From positions 1 through 37,010 of the forward strand of contig NZ_MBEJ01000011.1 in NCBI RefSeq assembly GCF_001953975.1: DNA of 37,010 bases. Direction: 5' to 3'. Origin of the DNA: Mycobacterium sp. NS-7484 (GTDB lineage Bacteria > Actinomycetota > Actinomycetes > Mycobacteriales > Mycobacteriaceae). The translations under genes were made by a program, and so were the position numbers. Within the stretch, counting starts at the first letter, position 1. Every line of letters starts with the position of its first letter. The notes under the pieces are model-generated. The model saw only the letters and a program-made list of their open reading frames with translations, was not told the DNA's origin and made no database searches. This document shows positions 23,356 through 33,399 of this stretch, in pieces.

Positions 23356-25365
23356 CTAGCTTTCGATCTTTCGCGCGCCCAGTTCGTTCTGCAGCAGCTC
23401 GAGCGCTACTTCCTCGGGATCGCGACGAGGCCCGGCCTCACTCTGTGATGCCTCCGCGAGCATCTGCTCTTCCTCGTCCTCTGGGGACATCGGTGGGGAT
23501 TCCGGCTCCGGCTCGGGTTCGGGGATCACCCGGCCCGGCCGGCTGGGCACCCGTGGCGGGGGCTTGGCGGCCTTCGGCGGGGGCGGCGGGGCAGCCTCGG
23601 CGGTACCCACCTCACAGCGGATCTGCCAGTCCACCCCGAGCGCATCCTTCAACGCATCCCGGATCACGTCGGCATTGCGTGACTCGGTCAACCGCTTGGC
23701 CAGCGGAGGTGAATCATGCGACAGCACAAGGGTTTTGTCCTCGACCGCACGTACGATGGCACCCGACAGCATGACCTCGGTGGTGCGGCTGCGTTCCCGC
23801 ACCTTCTCGCGCACCGTCGGCCACATGGAACGCACCGCGGCCGCGTTGGGTTCGCCACCGGGCGTTGCCGGTGTGCTGACCGGTTCCGGCTCGGGCTCTG
23901 GAGCAGGCTCGGGCTCGAAATCGGGCTCGGGCGGCAGTGGCGGCGCGGGCTCGGGTTCCGGCACGGGCGCAGGCGCAGGCGCAGTGGGCGGCGGTGGCGG
24001 CGTGGGTGCAGGCGCAGCAGGCGGCACCGGTGCGGGCTCCGGCGCAGCAGGTACCGGGGCCGGGGCCGGAGCAGGCTCCGGGGCGGGGGCGGCAGGCTCC
24101 GGCGCGGGCGCCTCGGCAACCTGGCTGCGCCGCACGAAGGTCTTGACCGGTTCGGCCGGACGCGGCGCCGACGCCGACGCCTCACCCGCCGGAATCGACA
24201 TGTCCAGCCGGGTCTCGATGCGTTCGATGCGCTGCAGCAGCGCCGACTCGGTGTCATGCGCCGAGGGCAGCAGTAACCGCGCGCACACCACTTCCAGCAG
24301 CAGCCGAGGGGCGGTGGCACCACGCATCTCGCCGAGGCCGGCGTGCACCACCTCGGCATAGCGGGTAAGCGTGGCCGCCCCGAGCTTGGCGGCCTGCTCA
24401 CGCATCCGTTCCAAGACGTCGGTTGGGGCGTCGACCACGCCACGAGTGACCGCGTCGGGCACGGCCTGCAGCACGATCAGGTCGCGGAAGCGCTCCAGCA
24501 GATCGGTGGCGAAGCGTCGGGGATCGTGACCCGCGTCGATCACGGACTCCACCGCACCGAACAGGGCAGCCGCATCGCCGGCGGCCAGGGCCTCGACCGC
24601 GTCGTCGATGAGCGCCATGTCGGTGGCGCCCAGCAGGGCCAGCGCCCGCTGATACGTGATGTGGCTGCCGTTGGCTCCCTGCTCGGAGCCGGCCAACAGC
24701 TGATCGAGCACCGACAGGGTGTCGCGGGGCGAACCCCCGCCGGCGCGGATGACCAGCGGGTACACCGCGTCATCAACCGTCACGTTCTCGTCGCCACAGA
24801 TCCGTTCCAGCAGCGGCCGCATGGTGCGCGGGGCCAACAGCCGGAACGGGTAGTGATGCGTGCGCGACCGGATGGTCGGCAACACCTTCTCCGGCTCGGT
24901 GGTGGCGAAGACGAAGATCAGGTGCTCGGGTGGCTCCTCGACGATCTTGAGCAGCGCGTTGAAGCCGGCCGTGGTGACCATGTGCGCCTCGTCGACGATG
25001 AAGATCCGGTACCGCGACTGGGCCGGCGCGTAGAACGCCCGGTCCCGCAATTCACGGGTGTCGTCGACGCCGCCGTGGCTGGCCGCGTCGAGCTCGACGA
25101 CGTCGACGTTGCCCGGACCGTTCGGCGCCAATGCGACGCACGAATCGCACACCCCGCACGGTGTGGGCGTGGGCCCCTGCTCGCAGTTGAGCGAGCGGGC
25201 CAGGATGCGGGCCGAGGAGGTCTTGCCGCAGCCGCGCGGCCCGGAGAACAGATACGCGTGGTTGATCCGGTTCGCGGTCAGCGCAGTCGATAGCGGCTCG
25301 GTGACATGTTCCTGGCCAACGACTTCCGCGAAGGTTGCCGGCCGGTATTTGCGGTAGAGAGCCAC
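23356..25365 (-). CDS. dnaX: DNA polymerase III subunit gamma/tau
   Basis: The clamp-loader ATPase that links polymerase cores and loads the sliding clamp (M. tuberculosis Rv3721c, dnaZX). The 669 residues begin MALYRKYRPATFAEVVGQEHV. They show Walker A SGPRGCGKTSSAR (about 42-54), a zinc module (CEQGPTPTPCGVCDSC), Walker B FIVDEAHM, the sensor FATTEPEKV and GGGSPRDTLSVLDQ. After about residue 395 comes a linker of more than 110 residues made almost only of Pro, Ala and Glu, then a tau-like domain (about 515-600) and another Pro/Glu tail. No A-rich slippery site for a short gamma form is evident. GTG 25365 follows a TAGCCT -10 at 6 nt. Confidence 0.96.
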   Translation of the reverse strand: MALYRKYRPATFAEVVGQEHVTEPLSTALTANRINHAYLFSGPRGCGKTSSARILARSLNCEQGPTPTPCGVCDSCVALAPNGPGNVDVVELDAASHGGVDDTRELRDRAFYAPAQSRYRIFIVDEAHMVTTAGFNALLKIVEEPPEHLIFVFATTEPEKVLPTIRSRTHHYPFRLLAPRTMRPLLERICGDENVTVDDAVYPLVIRAGGGSPRDTLSVLDQLLAGSEQGANGSHITYQRALALLGATDMALIDDAVEALAAGDAAALFGAVESVIDAGHDPRRFATDLLERFRDLIVLQAVPDAVTRGVVDAPTDVLERMREQAAKLGAATLTRYAEVVHAGLGEMRGATAPRLLLEVVCARLLLPSAHDTESALLQRIERIETRLDMSIPAGEASASAPRPAEPVKTFVRRSQVAEAPAPEPAAPAPEPAPAPAPVPAAPEPAPVPPAAPAPTPPPPPTAPAPAPVPEPEPAPPLPPEPDFEPEPAPEPEPEPVSTPATPGGEPNAAAVRSMWPTVREKVRERSRTTEVMLSGAIVRAVEDKTLVLSHDSPPLAKRLTESRNADVIRDALKDALGVDWQIRCEVGTAEAAPPPPPKAAKPPPRVPSRPGRVIPEPEPEPESPPMSPEDEEEQMLAEASQSEAGPRRDPEEVALELLQNELGARKIES

Positions 25366-25371
25366 GGAAGA

Positions 25372-25377
25372 AGGCTA
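25372..25377 (-). promoter_or_regulatory. -10 element TAGCCT for leaderless dnaX
   Basis: Read on the minus strand, TAGCCT ends 6 nt before GTG 25365. No ribosome binding site is present. Confidence 0.5.
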
Positions 25378-25475
25378 CCGACTGCGTCCGACGCCGCACC
25401 GGTGCCCGTTGACTTTGACACCACGCACACCGCTACTCGCACAAATGCGGCGTCAGTTCCAAGTCAACGCAAAGG

Positions 25476-27023
<1,548 letters not shown>

Positions 27024-27032
27024 CGCTCGGGT

Positions 27033-27081
27033 CCGGGGTGCGACCTGCTGAATCACCGGAATTCAGCGGTTCGCACCCCGG
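27033..27081 (+). terminator. Two-tier hairpin after tRNA-Ser
   Basis: The outer stem CCGGGGTGCGA (27033-27043) pairs with TCGCACCCCGG (27071-27081). An inner stem GCTGAAT (27047-27053) pairs with ATTCAGC (27061-27067). It lacks a long T-tract. It probably ends tRNA transcription before lucA. Confidence 0.7.
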
Positions 27082-27107
27082 CCCAATTAAGCACCCCGAG
27101 GAGGAGT

Positions 27108-27791
27108 ATGGGCCGCACCGTCGCGGTGATCGTGCACGCATCGATCTCGATCGTGGCCGCCGGCCTGTATTTCTTCTTCGTCATCCCGCGCTGGTACGAA
27201 CTCATGGGCGACACCCCCCAGACGCTGGGGTTGATTCTGCGCATCGTGACCGGCGTGCTGATCGGCCTGGCCGCCCTGCCGGTGGTCTTCACCCTGCACC
27301 GGACCAAGCGTCCCGAGTTGGCCACGCCGCAGCTGGCGCTTCGCCTTCGCACCACCTCGATCGCCTTCCATGTGCTGGTGGCAGTGCTGATCGTGGGCAC
27401 CGCGGTCGCCGAGATCTGGATGTCGCTGGATACGTTCGGGCCGTGGCTGTTCGGGATCTACGGCGCGGCCGCGGCGATCGCGCTGCTCGGCATCTTCGCC
27501 TTCTACCTGGCCTTCGTCGCCGAGCTGCCGCCGCCACCGCCGAAGCCGCTCAAGACCAAGGAAAAGGTCAACCGCCGCACCCGCAAGCAGGCGGACGCCG
27601 AGACCGAGGCTGAGACCGAAGAGACCGACGCGGTCGACGAGACCGAAGACGCCGACGAAGCTGCTGAGGCAGACGAGACCGAAGCCGAGCCTGAGACAGG
27701 CAAGTCCCTGCGCAACAAGCGGCCGTCCAGCAAGAGCACCACGAAGCGGCGCGGTTGGCGATCACGCGGCGAAGTCACCGCCGAGGACTGA
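27108..27791 (+). CDS. lucA: LucA-like membrane protein (lipid uptake coordinator, Rv3723 homologue)
   Basis: A 227-residue membrane protein. Four hydrophobic helices lie at about 5-27, 43-64, 80-104 and 110-140. A highly charged cytosolic tail follows, with a PPPPPKPLKTKEK linker, an acidic Glu/Thr/Asp/Ala-rich stretch (about 163-205) and a basic end (KRPSSKSTTKRRGWRSRG). Length, topology and position right after the aspartate aminotransferase and tRNA region match M. tuberculosis Rv3723 (LucA), which stabilises Mce1 and Mce4 transporters and is needed for fatty acid and cholesterol import. The ATG follows GAGGAGGAG. The function in this species is inferred from homology and synteny. Confidence 0.8.
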   Translation: MGRTVAVIVHASISIVAAGLYFFFVIPRWYELMGDTPQTLGLILRIVTGVLIGLAALPVVFTLHRTKRPELATPQLALRLRTTSIAFHVLVAVLIVGTAVAEIWMSLDTFGPWLFGIYGAAAAIALLGIFAFYLAFVAELPPPPPKPLKTKEKVNRRTRKQADAETEAETEETDAVDETEDADEAAEADETEAEPETGKSLRNKRPSSKSTTKRRGWRSRGEVTAED

Positions 27792-27842
27792 CGCGGACCA
27801 ATCGCGTCGACATCACGCGCTCGCCCGGCCAAGATGGGATAC

Positions 27843-28865
27843 ATGAGCAAACTGGGCTCACATCCGGTCCGAGCGATTCTCGCCGCGGCACTGACTGCTG
27901 CCGCGACCGTCGTCGCCCCGCTGGCCCCTGCCGTCGCGGCACCGGCCGACCCCGAAACCGCCGCCACCCTGGTCGAACCGTCGGTCGCCCGCATCGACAC
28001 CGTGGTCGACTACCAGCAGGCCTACGGGATCGGCACCGGAATCGTGCTGTCGCCGACTGGCGAGGTGCTGACCAACTACCACGTGGTCCAGGGCGCCAAC
28101 ACGATCCTGGCGACGGTGGCCGGCCGGCAGTTCCCGGCCGACCTGGTCGGTTATGACCGGCAGAACGACGTCGCGGTGCTGCAGTTGCACGGTGCCGGTG
28201 GCCTGCTCCCGGCGCCGATCGGGGATTCGGCCGCGCTGGCCCCGGGCGCGAGTGTCGTCGCGCTCGGCAACGCCGGGGGTACGAACGCACCCCTGACCCG
28301 TGAGGTCGGCACGGTTAGCGCGTTCGGGCGGACCGTCAACGCCGAGGACGAGTTGACCGGCGCCACCGACGAGATCAACGGCCTGTTCGAGTTCGCCGCA
28401 CCGGTACGGGCCGGCGACTCGGGCGGTCCCGTCGTCAACGATGCGGGACAGGTCGTCGGGATGACGACGGCCGCGTCGGTGAACTTCCGCATGGGACCGG
28501 GCGGCAAGGGCTTCGCCATCCCGATCAACGACGCGATGTCCGTCGCCGGCCAGATCCGGTCCCGCACCCCGTCGAACTCGGTGCACATCGGGCCGCCCAC
28601 CATGCTCGGCGTCGGGGTGCGCACCGCACAGCGGCAGAACGGCGGCGTGATCATCCAGGACGTGATCCGCGGTGGCCCGGCCGAGGCCGCCGGTCTGATC
28701 CCCGGCGACCTGCTGGTCGACATCGACGGCGCCCGGCTGGATTCGGCGCGCACCTTGACATTGGTTCTCGATCAGCACTATCCCGGTGACGTGATCGCGC
28801 TGACGTGGCTGGATGCCGCCGGTCAGCAACGCACCGGCAAGGCCACCCTGGCGGCCGGGCCGTAG
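27843..28865 (+). CDS. PepA-like secreted trypsin-fold serine protease with PDZ domain
   Basis: A 340-residue exported protease resembling mycobacterial PepA (MTB32A, Rv0125) and HtrA proteins. The signal peptide is at about 1-33 (ending PAVAA). The chymotrypsin-like domain has the catalytic triad His80 (TNYHVV), Asp109 (RQNDVAVLQ) and Ser193 (GDSGGPVV). A PDZ domain follows (about 255-335: GVIIQDVIRGGPAEAAGLIPGDLLVDIDG). It probably degrades or senses misfolded exported proteins. ATG 27843 is preferred over ATG 27834 because the signal peptide fits better, though neither has a strong ribosome binding site. The PucR gene begins 3 nt after its stop. Confidence 0.88.
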   Translation: MSKLGSHPVRAILAAALTAAATVVAPLAPAVAAPADPETAATLVEPSVARIDTVVDYQQAYGIGTGIVLSPTGEVLTNYHVVQGANTILATVAGRQFPADLVGYDRQNDVAVLQLHGAGGLLPAPIGDSAALAPGASVVALGNAGGTNAPLTREVGTVSAFGRTVNAEDELTGATDEINGLFEFAAPVRAGDSGGPVVNDAGQVVGMTTAASVNFRMGPGGKGFAIPINDAMSVAGQIRSRTPSNSVHIGPPTMLGVGVRTAQRQNGGVIIQDVIRGGPAEAAGLIPGDLLVDIDGARLDSARTLTLVLDQHYPGDVIALTWLDAAGQQRTGKATLAAGP

Positions 28866-28868
28866 TCC

Positions 28869-30401
28869 GTGGTCACGCTGGACCGCCTGATCAACGTCCT
28901 GGGCGGCTACGGAGTGCGGCTGCGCCCCCCGGCACCAGGATCCCGCCCGGCCCCGCGCTCCACCGAGCTGCGCAACGTGGTGATGCACGAGCCCGGGCCC
29001 ATCATCGGTGACGTCTTGCTGGCCGTCGGCGCCGAATCCCTCACCGAGGCGGTCAGCTGGGCCGAGGCCGCTCGCGCCGTGGTGGTGTTGGTCCGGGGCG
29101 CCGACACCGCCGACGACGAGGTGATCAGTGGCAGCCGCATCGCGGTGATGACCGTCGAACCGGAGGTGTCCTGGAGCGAGCTGGCGGCCGTGGTCTACGG
29201 CGTGGTGCTCGAGGGCCGGGAAACCGAATCCGGGCGCGGCCCGACGGATCTGTTCGCCCTGGCGGACAGCCTGGCCGACGCCGTGGGCGGCGCGGTCACC
29301 ATCGAAGACCGGCGCAGCGCCGTGCTGGCCTACTCGCGGCTGCAGCAGCACGCCGATCCGGCCCGCGCCGAGACGATCCTGAGCCGGCAGGCCTCGCGAC
29401 GGCTGCGTGCACTGTTCGAGGCGCGTGGGGTGTTCCGTCATCTCACCGAATCCGACGAGCCGATGTTCGTCGAAGGTGACGACGAGCACGGCCTGACCGG
29501 GCGGATGGTGGTGGCGGCCCGGGCCGGTCGGGAACTGCTCGGCTCGATCTGGGTGACCTGTGCCGACCCGCTGCCTGATGCGCGCCGGGCCGCACTGGCC
29601 GACGGTGCCCGCATGGTGGCTCTGCACCTGCTGCGCTCCCGCGCCAGCGCTGACCTGGAACGCCAGGTGGAATCCGAGTTGGTGATCCGTCTGCTCGAGG
29701 GCGCTGCCGACGCCACCACGGCGGCCAGCCGGCTGGCGTTGCCGCAGACACCGCTGCGGGTGATCGCGCTGCGGGCCCACACCGCCGACGAGCGCCACGC
29801 CGCCCTGCTGCTGGCGTTCGAGCGGGCCACCGCCGGTTTCGGTTGGTCCCGGCCCGGGCGCAGCGCGCTGGCCGGCAACACCGTCTACACCGTGTTGCCC
29901 GGCGCCGAGGCCGAGGCCGCGGTCACCTGGGTCACGGGGTTGCGCGCCGCGCTGCCCGATCCGGTCACCGTGGTGGCCGGGATCAGCGGACCGGCCACCG
30001 TGGCCGAGCTGGCGCTGGCCCGCGGCGAGGCCGACGAATGTCTGGCCCTGCACGAGGTGCGACGGACCGGTCCGGCCCCGGTGTACGACGAGGCCTGGGA
30101 CGACATCCTGCTGCAACGGTTGCGGATCGCCGCCCGCGCCGGGCGCGCCCCGCAGCGCGGGCCGGTCGCCGAGCTGCGCGCCCACGACCTGGCCCACGGC
30201 ACGCAGTACGCCGCGACGCTGCGCGCGTGGTTGGAGGCCCAGGGCGACCTCGCGGAGGCGGGCCGCGCGCTGGGCGTGCACGAGAACACCGTGCGTTACC
30301 GGCTGCGGAAGATGATCGAGCTGACCCAGCTCAACCTGGCTGATGCGCGCAAGCGACTCGCGATGATGATCGAGCTTGCCGCCACCGAAGAACTGTCGTA
30401 A
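28869..30401 (+). CDS. PucR-family transcriptional regulator
   Basis: A 510-residue regulator. The N-terminal part has PucR features (LLAVGAESLTEAVSWAEAARAVVVLVRG, about 50-80). A central GGDEF-like region (about 290-390) precedes the C-terminal helix-turn-helix (LRAWLEAQGDLAEAGRALGVHENTVRYRLRKMIEL, about 455-490), the signature of the PucR/CdaR type. Such proteins sense nitrogen or amino-acid metabolites and usually activate adjacent catabolic genes. The GTG at 28869 is 3 nt after the protease stop, implying coupled translation. The following gene, a DadA-like oxidase, is the likely target; inverted half-sites lie between them at 30394-30431. Confidence 0.9.
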   Translation: MVTLDRLINVLGGYGVRLRPPAPGSRPAPRSTELRNVVMHEPGPIIGDVLLAVGAESLTEAVSWAEAARAVVVLVRGADTADDEVISGSRIAVMTVEPEVSWSELAAVVYGVVLEGRETESGRGPTDLFALADSLADAVGGAVTIEDRRSAVLAYSRLQQHADPARAETILSRQASRRLRALFEARGVFRHLTESDEPMFVEGDDEHGLTGRMVVAARAGRELLGSIWVTCADPLPDARRAALADGARMVALHLLRSRASADLERQVESELVIRLLEGAADATTAASRLALPQTPLRVIALRAHTADERHAALLLAFERATAGFGWSRPGRSALAGNTVYTVLPGAEAEAAVTWVTGLRAALPDPVTVVAGISGPATVAELALARGEADECLALHEVRRTGPAPVYDEAWDDILLQRLRIAARAGRAPQRGPVAELRAHDLAHGTQYAATLRAWLEAQGDLAEAGRALGVHENTVRYRLRKMIELTQLNLADARKRLAMMIELAATEELS

Positions 30402-30431
30402 ATCGACAATCGAACCATCGGCAGTTGTCGA
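30394..30431. promoter_or_regulatory. Inverted half-sites between PucR and DadA-like genes
   Basis: TCGACAA (30403-30409) and TTGTCGA (30425-30431) are a perfect inverted repeat with 15 nt between. A further TGTCG at 30394-30398 forms a tighter TGTCG-TAAAT-CGACA pair with the first. It could be the PucR binding region controlling the oxidase gene. Confidence 0.45.
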
Positions 30432-30475
30432 AAAGGTTCAAACCACGGCGCTGTGTCTGCCCTCACCATGGAGCC

Positions 30476-31726
30476 ATGAATTGGGTCGAGCGCATGGACG
30501 GCGGGCCGCGGTCAGCGGTCGTCGTGGGTGCGGGCATCGGCGGCCTGTCCACGGCATGGTTCCTGCAGGAGCGCGGGGTCAAGGTGACCGTGGTCGATCG
30601 CACGGGCCCGGCCGCGGGTGCCTCGTGGGGCAATGCCGGCTGGGTTTCGCCGACGCTCACCATCCCGCTCAACGACCCCGCCGTGCTGCGCTACGGCCTG
30701 CGCTCACTGGCCAGCCCGACGGCGCCTCTGCACATTCCGTTGCGCGCTGACCTCGGACTGTGGTCATTTCTGGCCAAATTCGCCATGAACTGCCGGCTCT
30801 CGTCGTGGACCAGGGCCGCCAAGGCCAACGTCCCGCTCAACCAGGAGTGCATCGAGGCCTACGACGTGCTGACCGGCAACGGGGTGGACGTCCCGACAAC
30901 CGACGGCGCGATCACCGCGCTGTTCGAGACTCGTCGGCAGGCCCAGCACCTGATGGACGAACTCCGCCGGATGGCCGCCGTCGGGGAGACCGTGACGGTG
31001 ACCGGCCTGTCCGGGGAATCGCTGCGCGAGCACGTTCCGCTGGCCTCCCCGGCGATCACCGCCGGCATCAGCGTCGAAGGGCAGCGCTTCGTGGACCCGG
31101 GCCGGTTCGTGCACGCGCTGGCCGACGCCGTCGTCGCCCGGGGCGGGAACCTGGTCACCGCCGAGGTGACCGATGTGCAGCCCCTGGGCCTCGGGGTGAT
31201 CGTGACGCTGCCGGACCGATTGCTGAGCGCCGACGCCGCGGTGATCGCCACCGGCGCCTGGTTGTCCCGGCTGGCCGGCCGGTGGGTGGACACCCCGGTG
31301 CGGGCCGGTCGCGGGTACTCGTTCACCGTGCCGGTGCACCGCCCGATCCTCGGCCCCATCTATCTACCCGACGCGCGCGTCGCCTGCACCCCGTATCAGG
31401 GCCGGCTGCGCGTCGCCGGAACCATGGAGTTCCGCTCGCCGGAGGACCCGCCGCAGCCGGCACGGGTCGAGGCGATCGTGGCCTCGGCCGCTCCGCTGCT
31501 CGACGGGGTGGACTGGGATGCCCGCACCGACGTGTGGGTGGGCCCGCGTCCGGTCACCCCGGACGGGCGCCCCCTGATCGGTGAGGTGAGTCAGGGCATC
31601 TACGTGGCGGGAGGCCACGGCATGTGGGGCCTGGCCCACGGTCCGGTCACCGGCCGCCTGCTCGCCGAATACATCACCACCGGAAAACAACCCGAAGCGC
31701 TTCGAGAATTCGATCCGCTGCGCTGA
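30476..31726 (+). CDS. DadA-like FAD-dependent oxidoreductase
   Basis: A 416-residue DAO-family flavoprotein. The FAD motif is VVVGAGIGGLSTAWFLQERGVKVTVVDR (about 14-41), followed by ASWGNAGWVSPTL, a DadA hallmark. Further blocks are GVDVPTTDGAITALFET, FVDPGRFVHALADAVVARGG, VIATGAWLSRLAG and the C-terminal GRPLIGEVSQGIYVAGGHGMWGLAHGP. DadA enzymes deaminate D-amino acids to 2-oxo acids and feed electrons to the respiratory chain; glycine- or hydroxyproline-type oxidases are alternatives. I start at ATG 30476, although the GGAG is only 2 nt upstream; ATG 30494 is possible. The upstream PucR gene suggests amino-acid- or nitrogen-dependent induction. Confidence 0.85.
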   Translation: MNWVERMDGGPRSAVVVGAGIGGLSTAWFLQERGVKVTVVDRTGPAAGASWGNAGWVSPTLTIPLNDPAVLRYGLRSLASPTAPLHIPLRADLGLWSFLAKFAMNCRLSSWTRAAKANVPLNQECIEAYDVLTGNGVDVPTTDGAITALFETRRQAQHLMDELRRMAAVGETVTVTGLSGESLREHVPLASPAITAGISVEGQRFVDPGRFVHALADAVVARGGNLVTAEVTDVQPLGLGVIVTLPDRLLSADAAVIATGAWLSRLAGRWVDTPVRAGRGYSFTVPVHRPILGPIYLPDARVACTPYQGRLRVAGTMEFRSPEDPPQPARVEAIVASAAPLLDGVDWDARTDVWVGPRPVTPDGRPLIGEVSQGIYVAGGHGMWGLAHGPVTGRLLAEYITTGKQPEALREFDPLR

Positions 31727-31759
31727 GCACCCTCGACGTTGCCCTCAATGGGCCGACAA

Positions 31760-31797
31760 GCCGTCAGGGGCGGAGCCTCCGACCCGCCCCTGACGGC
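31760..31797 (+). terminator. Terminator hairpin after the DadA-like gene
   Basis: GCCGTCAGGGGCGG (31760-31773) pairs perfectly with CCGCCCCTGACGGC (31784-31797) over 14 bp with a 10-nt loop, followed by ATTT. It separates the oxidase gene from the Gre-like gene. Confidence 0.75.
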
Positions 31798-31825
31798 ATT
31801 TCCGCATCACCGGAAGGAAACTGAA

Positions 31826-32290
31826 ATGACTGTCAGCCAACGTGTTTGGATCTCTCCCGAGGCGAACGAGCGGCTCCAGCAGGAGCTCTCGACCCTGCGT
31901 GAGCTGATCAGCACCGAGGCCGCCCAGGATTCCGACGAGAACCAGGTGGCCATCCAGCGAGCCCGCCAGGCCAGAATCCAGCACATCCACGATCTGCTGC
32001 TCAACGCCGTTGTCGGCGACGCTCCGCCCGACGACGGAGTGGCCGAGCCGGGCATGGTGCTGACCGTGCGTTACGACGAGACGGGTGAGACCGAGACCTT
32101 CCTGCTCGGCGCTCGCGGCGCGGAATACGGTGACATCGAGGTGTACTCACTGCAATCCCCGCTGGGAGAAGCGATCCTCGGGGCCCGCCCCGGCGAAAGC
32201 CGCGCCTACCAGGTGCCCAGCGGCGCATCGGTGCCGGTCACCTTGCTGGCCGCGGTTCCATTCGGGTTGCACGTGCCGACCGCGGGCTGA
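31826..32290 (+). CDS. GreA/GreB-family transcription factor homologue
   Basis: A 154-residue protein with an N-terminal coiled coil (about 10-70) and a C-terminal FKBP-like Gre domain (about 75-150: PGMVLTVRYDETGETETFLLG, then YSLQSPLGEAILGARPGESRAYQVPSG). Gre factors enter the secondary channel of RNA polymerase and rescue backtracked complexes; other family members inhibit it. At the coiled-coil tip, where GreA has its DxxE pair, this protein has an acidic cluster (Asp35, Asp37, Glu38), so metal coordination is possible. It differs from the essential housekeeping GreA, which is usually about 164 residues. ATG 31826 follows GGAAGGAAA. Its stop abuts the convergent glycosyltransferase stop. 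Confidence 0.8.
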   Translation: MTVSQRVWISPEANERLQQELSTLRELISTEAAQDSDENQVAIQRARQARIQHIHDLLLNAVVGDAPPDDGVAEPGMVLTVRYDETGETETFLLGARGAEYGDIEVYSLQSPLGEAILGARPGESRAYQVPSGASVPVTLLAAVPFGLHVPTAG

Positions 32291-33370
32291 TCAGGCCAGT
32301 TCGGTGATCAGCTGGGCCGCCCGGTCGACGGCTCGGGATCCCCTTATCTCCCTGCCGATTTCGGCTGCGGCGAACCGATAGCCCGGATGGCTGAGCATCG
32401 CGTCGACCGCGCGTCGGATGGATTCGGTCGACGACGACCTGTTCAGGGTCAGCCCGGCACCCGCGGCGGCGATCGATTGCCCGACCAGTCGCTGATCCGA
32501 CAGGCCGCTGGCCGGGATGATCAGGACCGGCATGTCGTGAGCCAGCGCCCGGAATGTGGTGTCGTGGCCACCGTGTCCGACCAGCAACGAACATCTGGGC
32601 ATCAGCTCACCGTGGTCGGCGTAGCCGCGGACCTCGACATTCGGCGCGGCCGGCAGGGAGCCCGGGTCGATGGCCCCACCGGTGGTGACCACCGCCCGTA
32701 GCGGCAGTGGCGCCAACGCCTCGATCACCCGTGCCAGGGTGCGACGCTGGCCCCGAAATCCGTTGCTGGACATGCTGACAAGCACCAGCGGCGGCCGTTC
32801 GGGACGGTGCGGACGGCACCCGGGAACGATCGCGCCCACCCATCGGACGTTGCCGGGCTGCGGGCGTCTCGATTCGGGATCGAGCCGCCGCACCGTCGCG
32901 ACGATGTTGACGTCGGCCGCATCCCACAGCCGGCTGATCCGGTATCCGTACAGGCGTGCGGCGGTTCCGGCTCCGAGCCGGTACTGACCGTTGAGGTAAT
33001 GACGCAGGGTGTGGGTGAACACGGCATGCGGTATGCCGGCGTCCTGCACGGCCGCCAGTGCCGGGAGCAACATGCAATCGACGACGGCCACGTCCGGGGT
33101 GTCGTGCTGACACAGCTGCCGGACGTCGGCCCCGATGTTTGCGTCGTTGAACATCGGCACCCAGCTCAGCGCGCTTTGTTCCCGGTGCGAATCCCAGTCC
33201 CGTGCGGTCGGATAGGCCTTGAACGCAAGTCCCGCATTCTCGACCTGGTGCCGCAGGGTCTCGTGCCCGATGACGTGCACCCGGTGCCTCGAGGCGGCCA
33301 CCGCACCGGCCACCGCCAGCATCGGCGGCACATTGCCGCCGCCGTCCATCGTCACGAACAACACGTTCAT
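32291..33370 (-). CDS. GT1-family glycosyltransferase (MGT/UGT type)
   Basis: A 359-residue GT-B glycosyltransferase. The N-terminal acceptor domain starts NVLFVTMDGGGNVPPMLAVAGAVAASRHRVHVIG. The C-terminal donor domain has LVLVSMSSNGFRGQRRTLARVIEAL and the signature LLVGHGGHDTTFRALAHDMPVLIIPASGLSDQ (about 265-300), where the HGGxxT and DQ residues bind the sugar nucleotide. Enzymes of this type glycosylate macrolides, antibiotics, lipids or xenobiotics. A divergent TetR gene 29 bp away suggests induction by the compound it modifies. I start at ATG 33370, where homology begins; ATG 33388 would add six residues. Confidence 0.87.
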   Translation of the reverse strand: MNVLFVTMDGGGNVPPMLAVAGAVAASRHRVHVIGHETLRHQVENAGLAFKAYPTARDWDSHREQSALSWVPMFNDANIGADVRQLCQHDTPDVAVVDCMLLPALAAVQDAGIPHAVFTHTLRHYLNGQYRLGAGTAARLYGYRISRLWDAADVNIVATVRRLDPESRRPQPGNVRWVGAIVPGCRPHRPERPPLVLVSMSSNGFRGQRRTLARVIEALAPLPLRAVVTTGGAIDPGSLPAAPNVEVRGYADHGELMPRCSLLVGHGGHDTTFRALAHDMPVLIIPASGLSDQRLVGQSIAAAGAGLTLNRSSSTESIRRAVDAMLSHPGYRFAAAEIGREIRGSRAVDRAAQLITELA

Positions 33371-33387
33371 CGGGTCACGTCGTCTCA

Positions 33388-33393
33388 TACTCT
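33388..33393 (+). promoter_or_regulatory. -10 element TACTCT for a leaderless TetR gene
   Basis: TACTCT ends 6 nt before ATG 33400 inside the 29-bp divergent spacer. The transcript would lack a 5' leader. Confidence 0.45.
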
Positions 33394-33399
33394 GTTCGG

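Noticed and set aside
23716..24361. Gly/Ala- and Gly/Arg-rich frames resembling PE_PGRS proteins
   Set aside because: They are antisense readings of the Pro/Ala/Glu linker of dnaX; there is no PE domain and no start signal.
23356..25365. Programmed frameshift making a short gamma form of DnaX
   Set aside because: No A-rich slippery heptamer was seen in the relevant region of this GC-rich gene.
27858..30281. 807-codon open frame on the minus strand
   Set aside because: It is antisense to the protease and PucR genes, is Gln/His/Gly/Arg-rich without any domain, and exists because of high-GC codon bias on the real strand.
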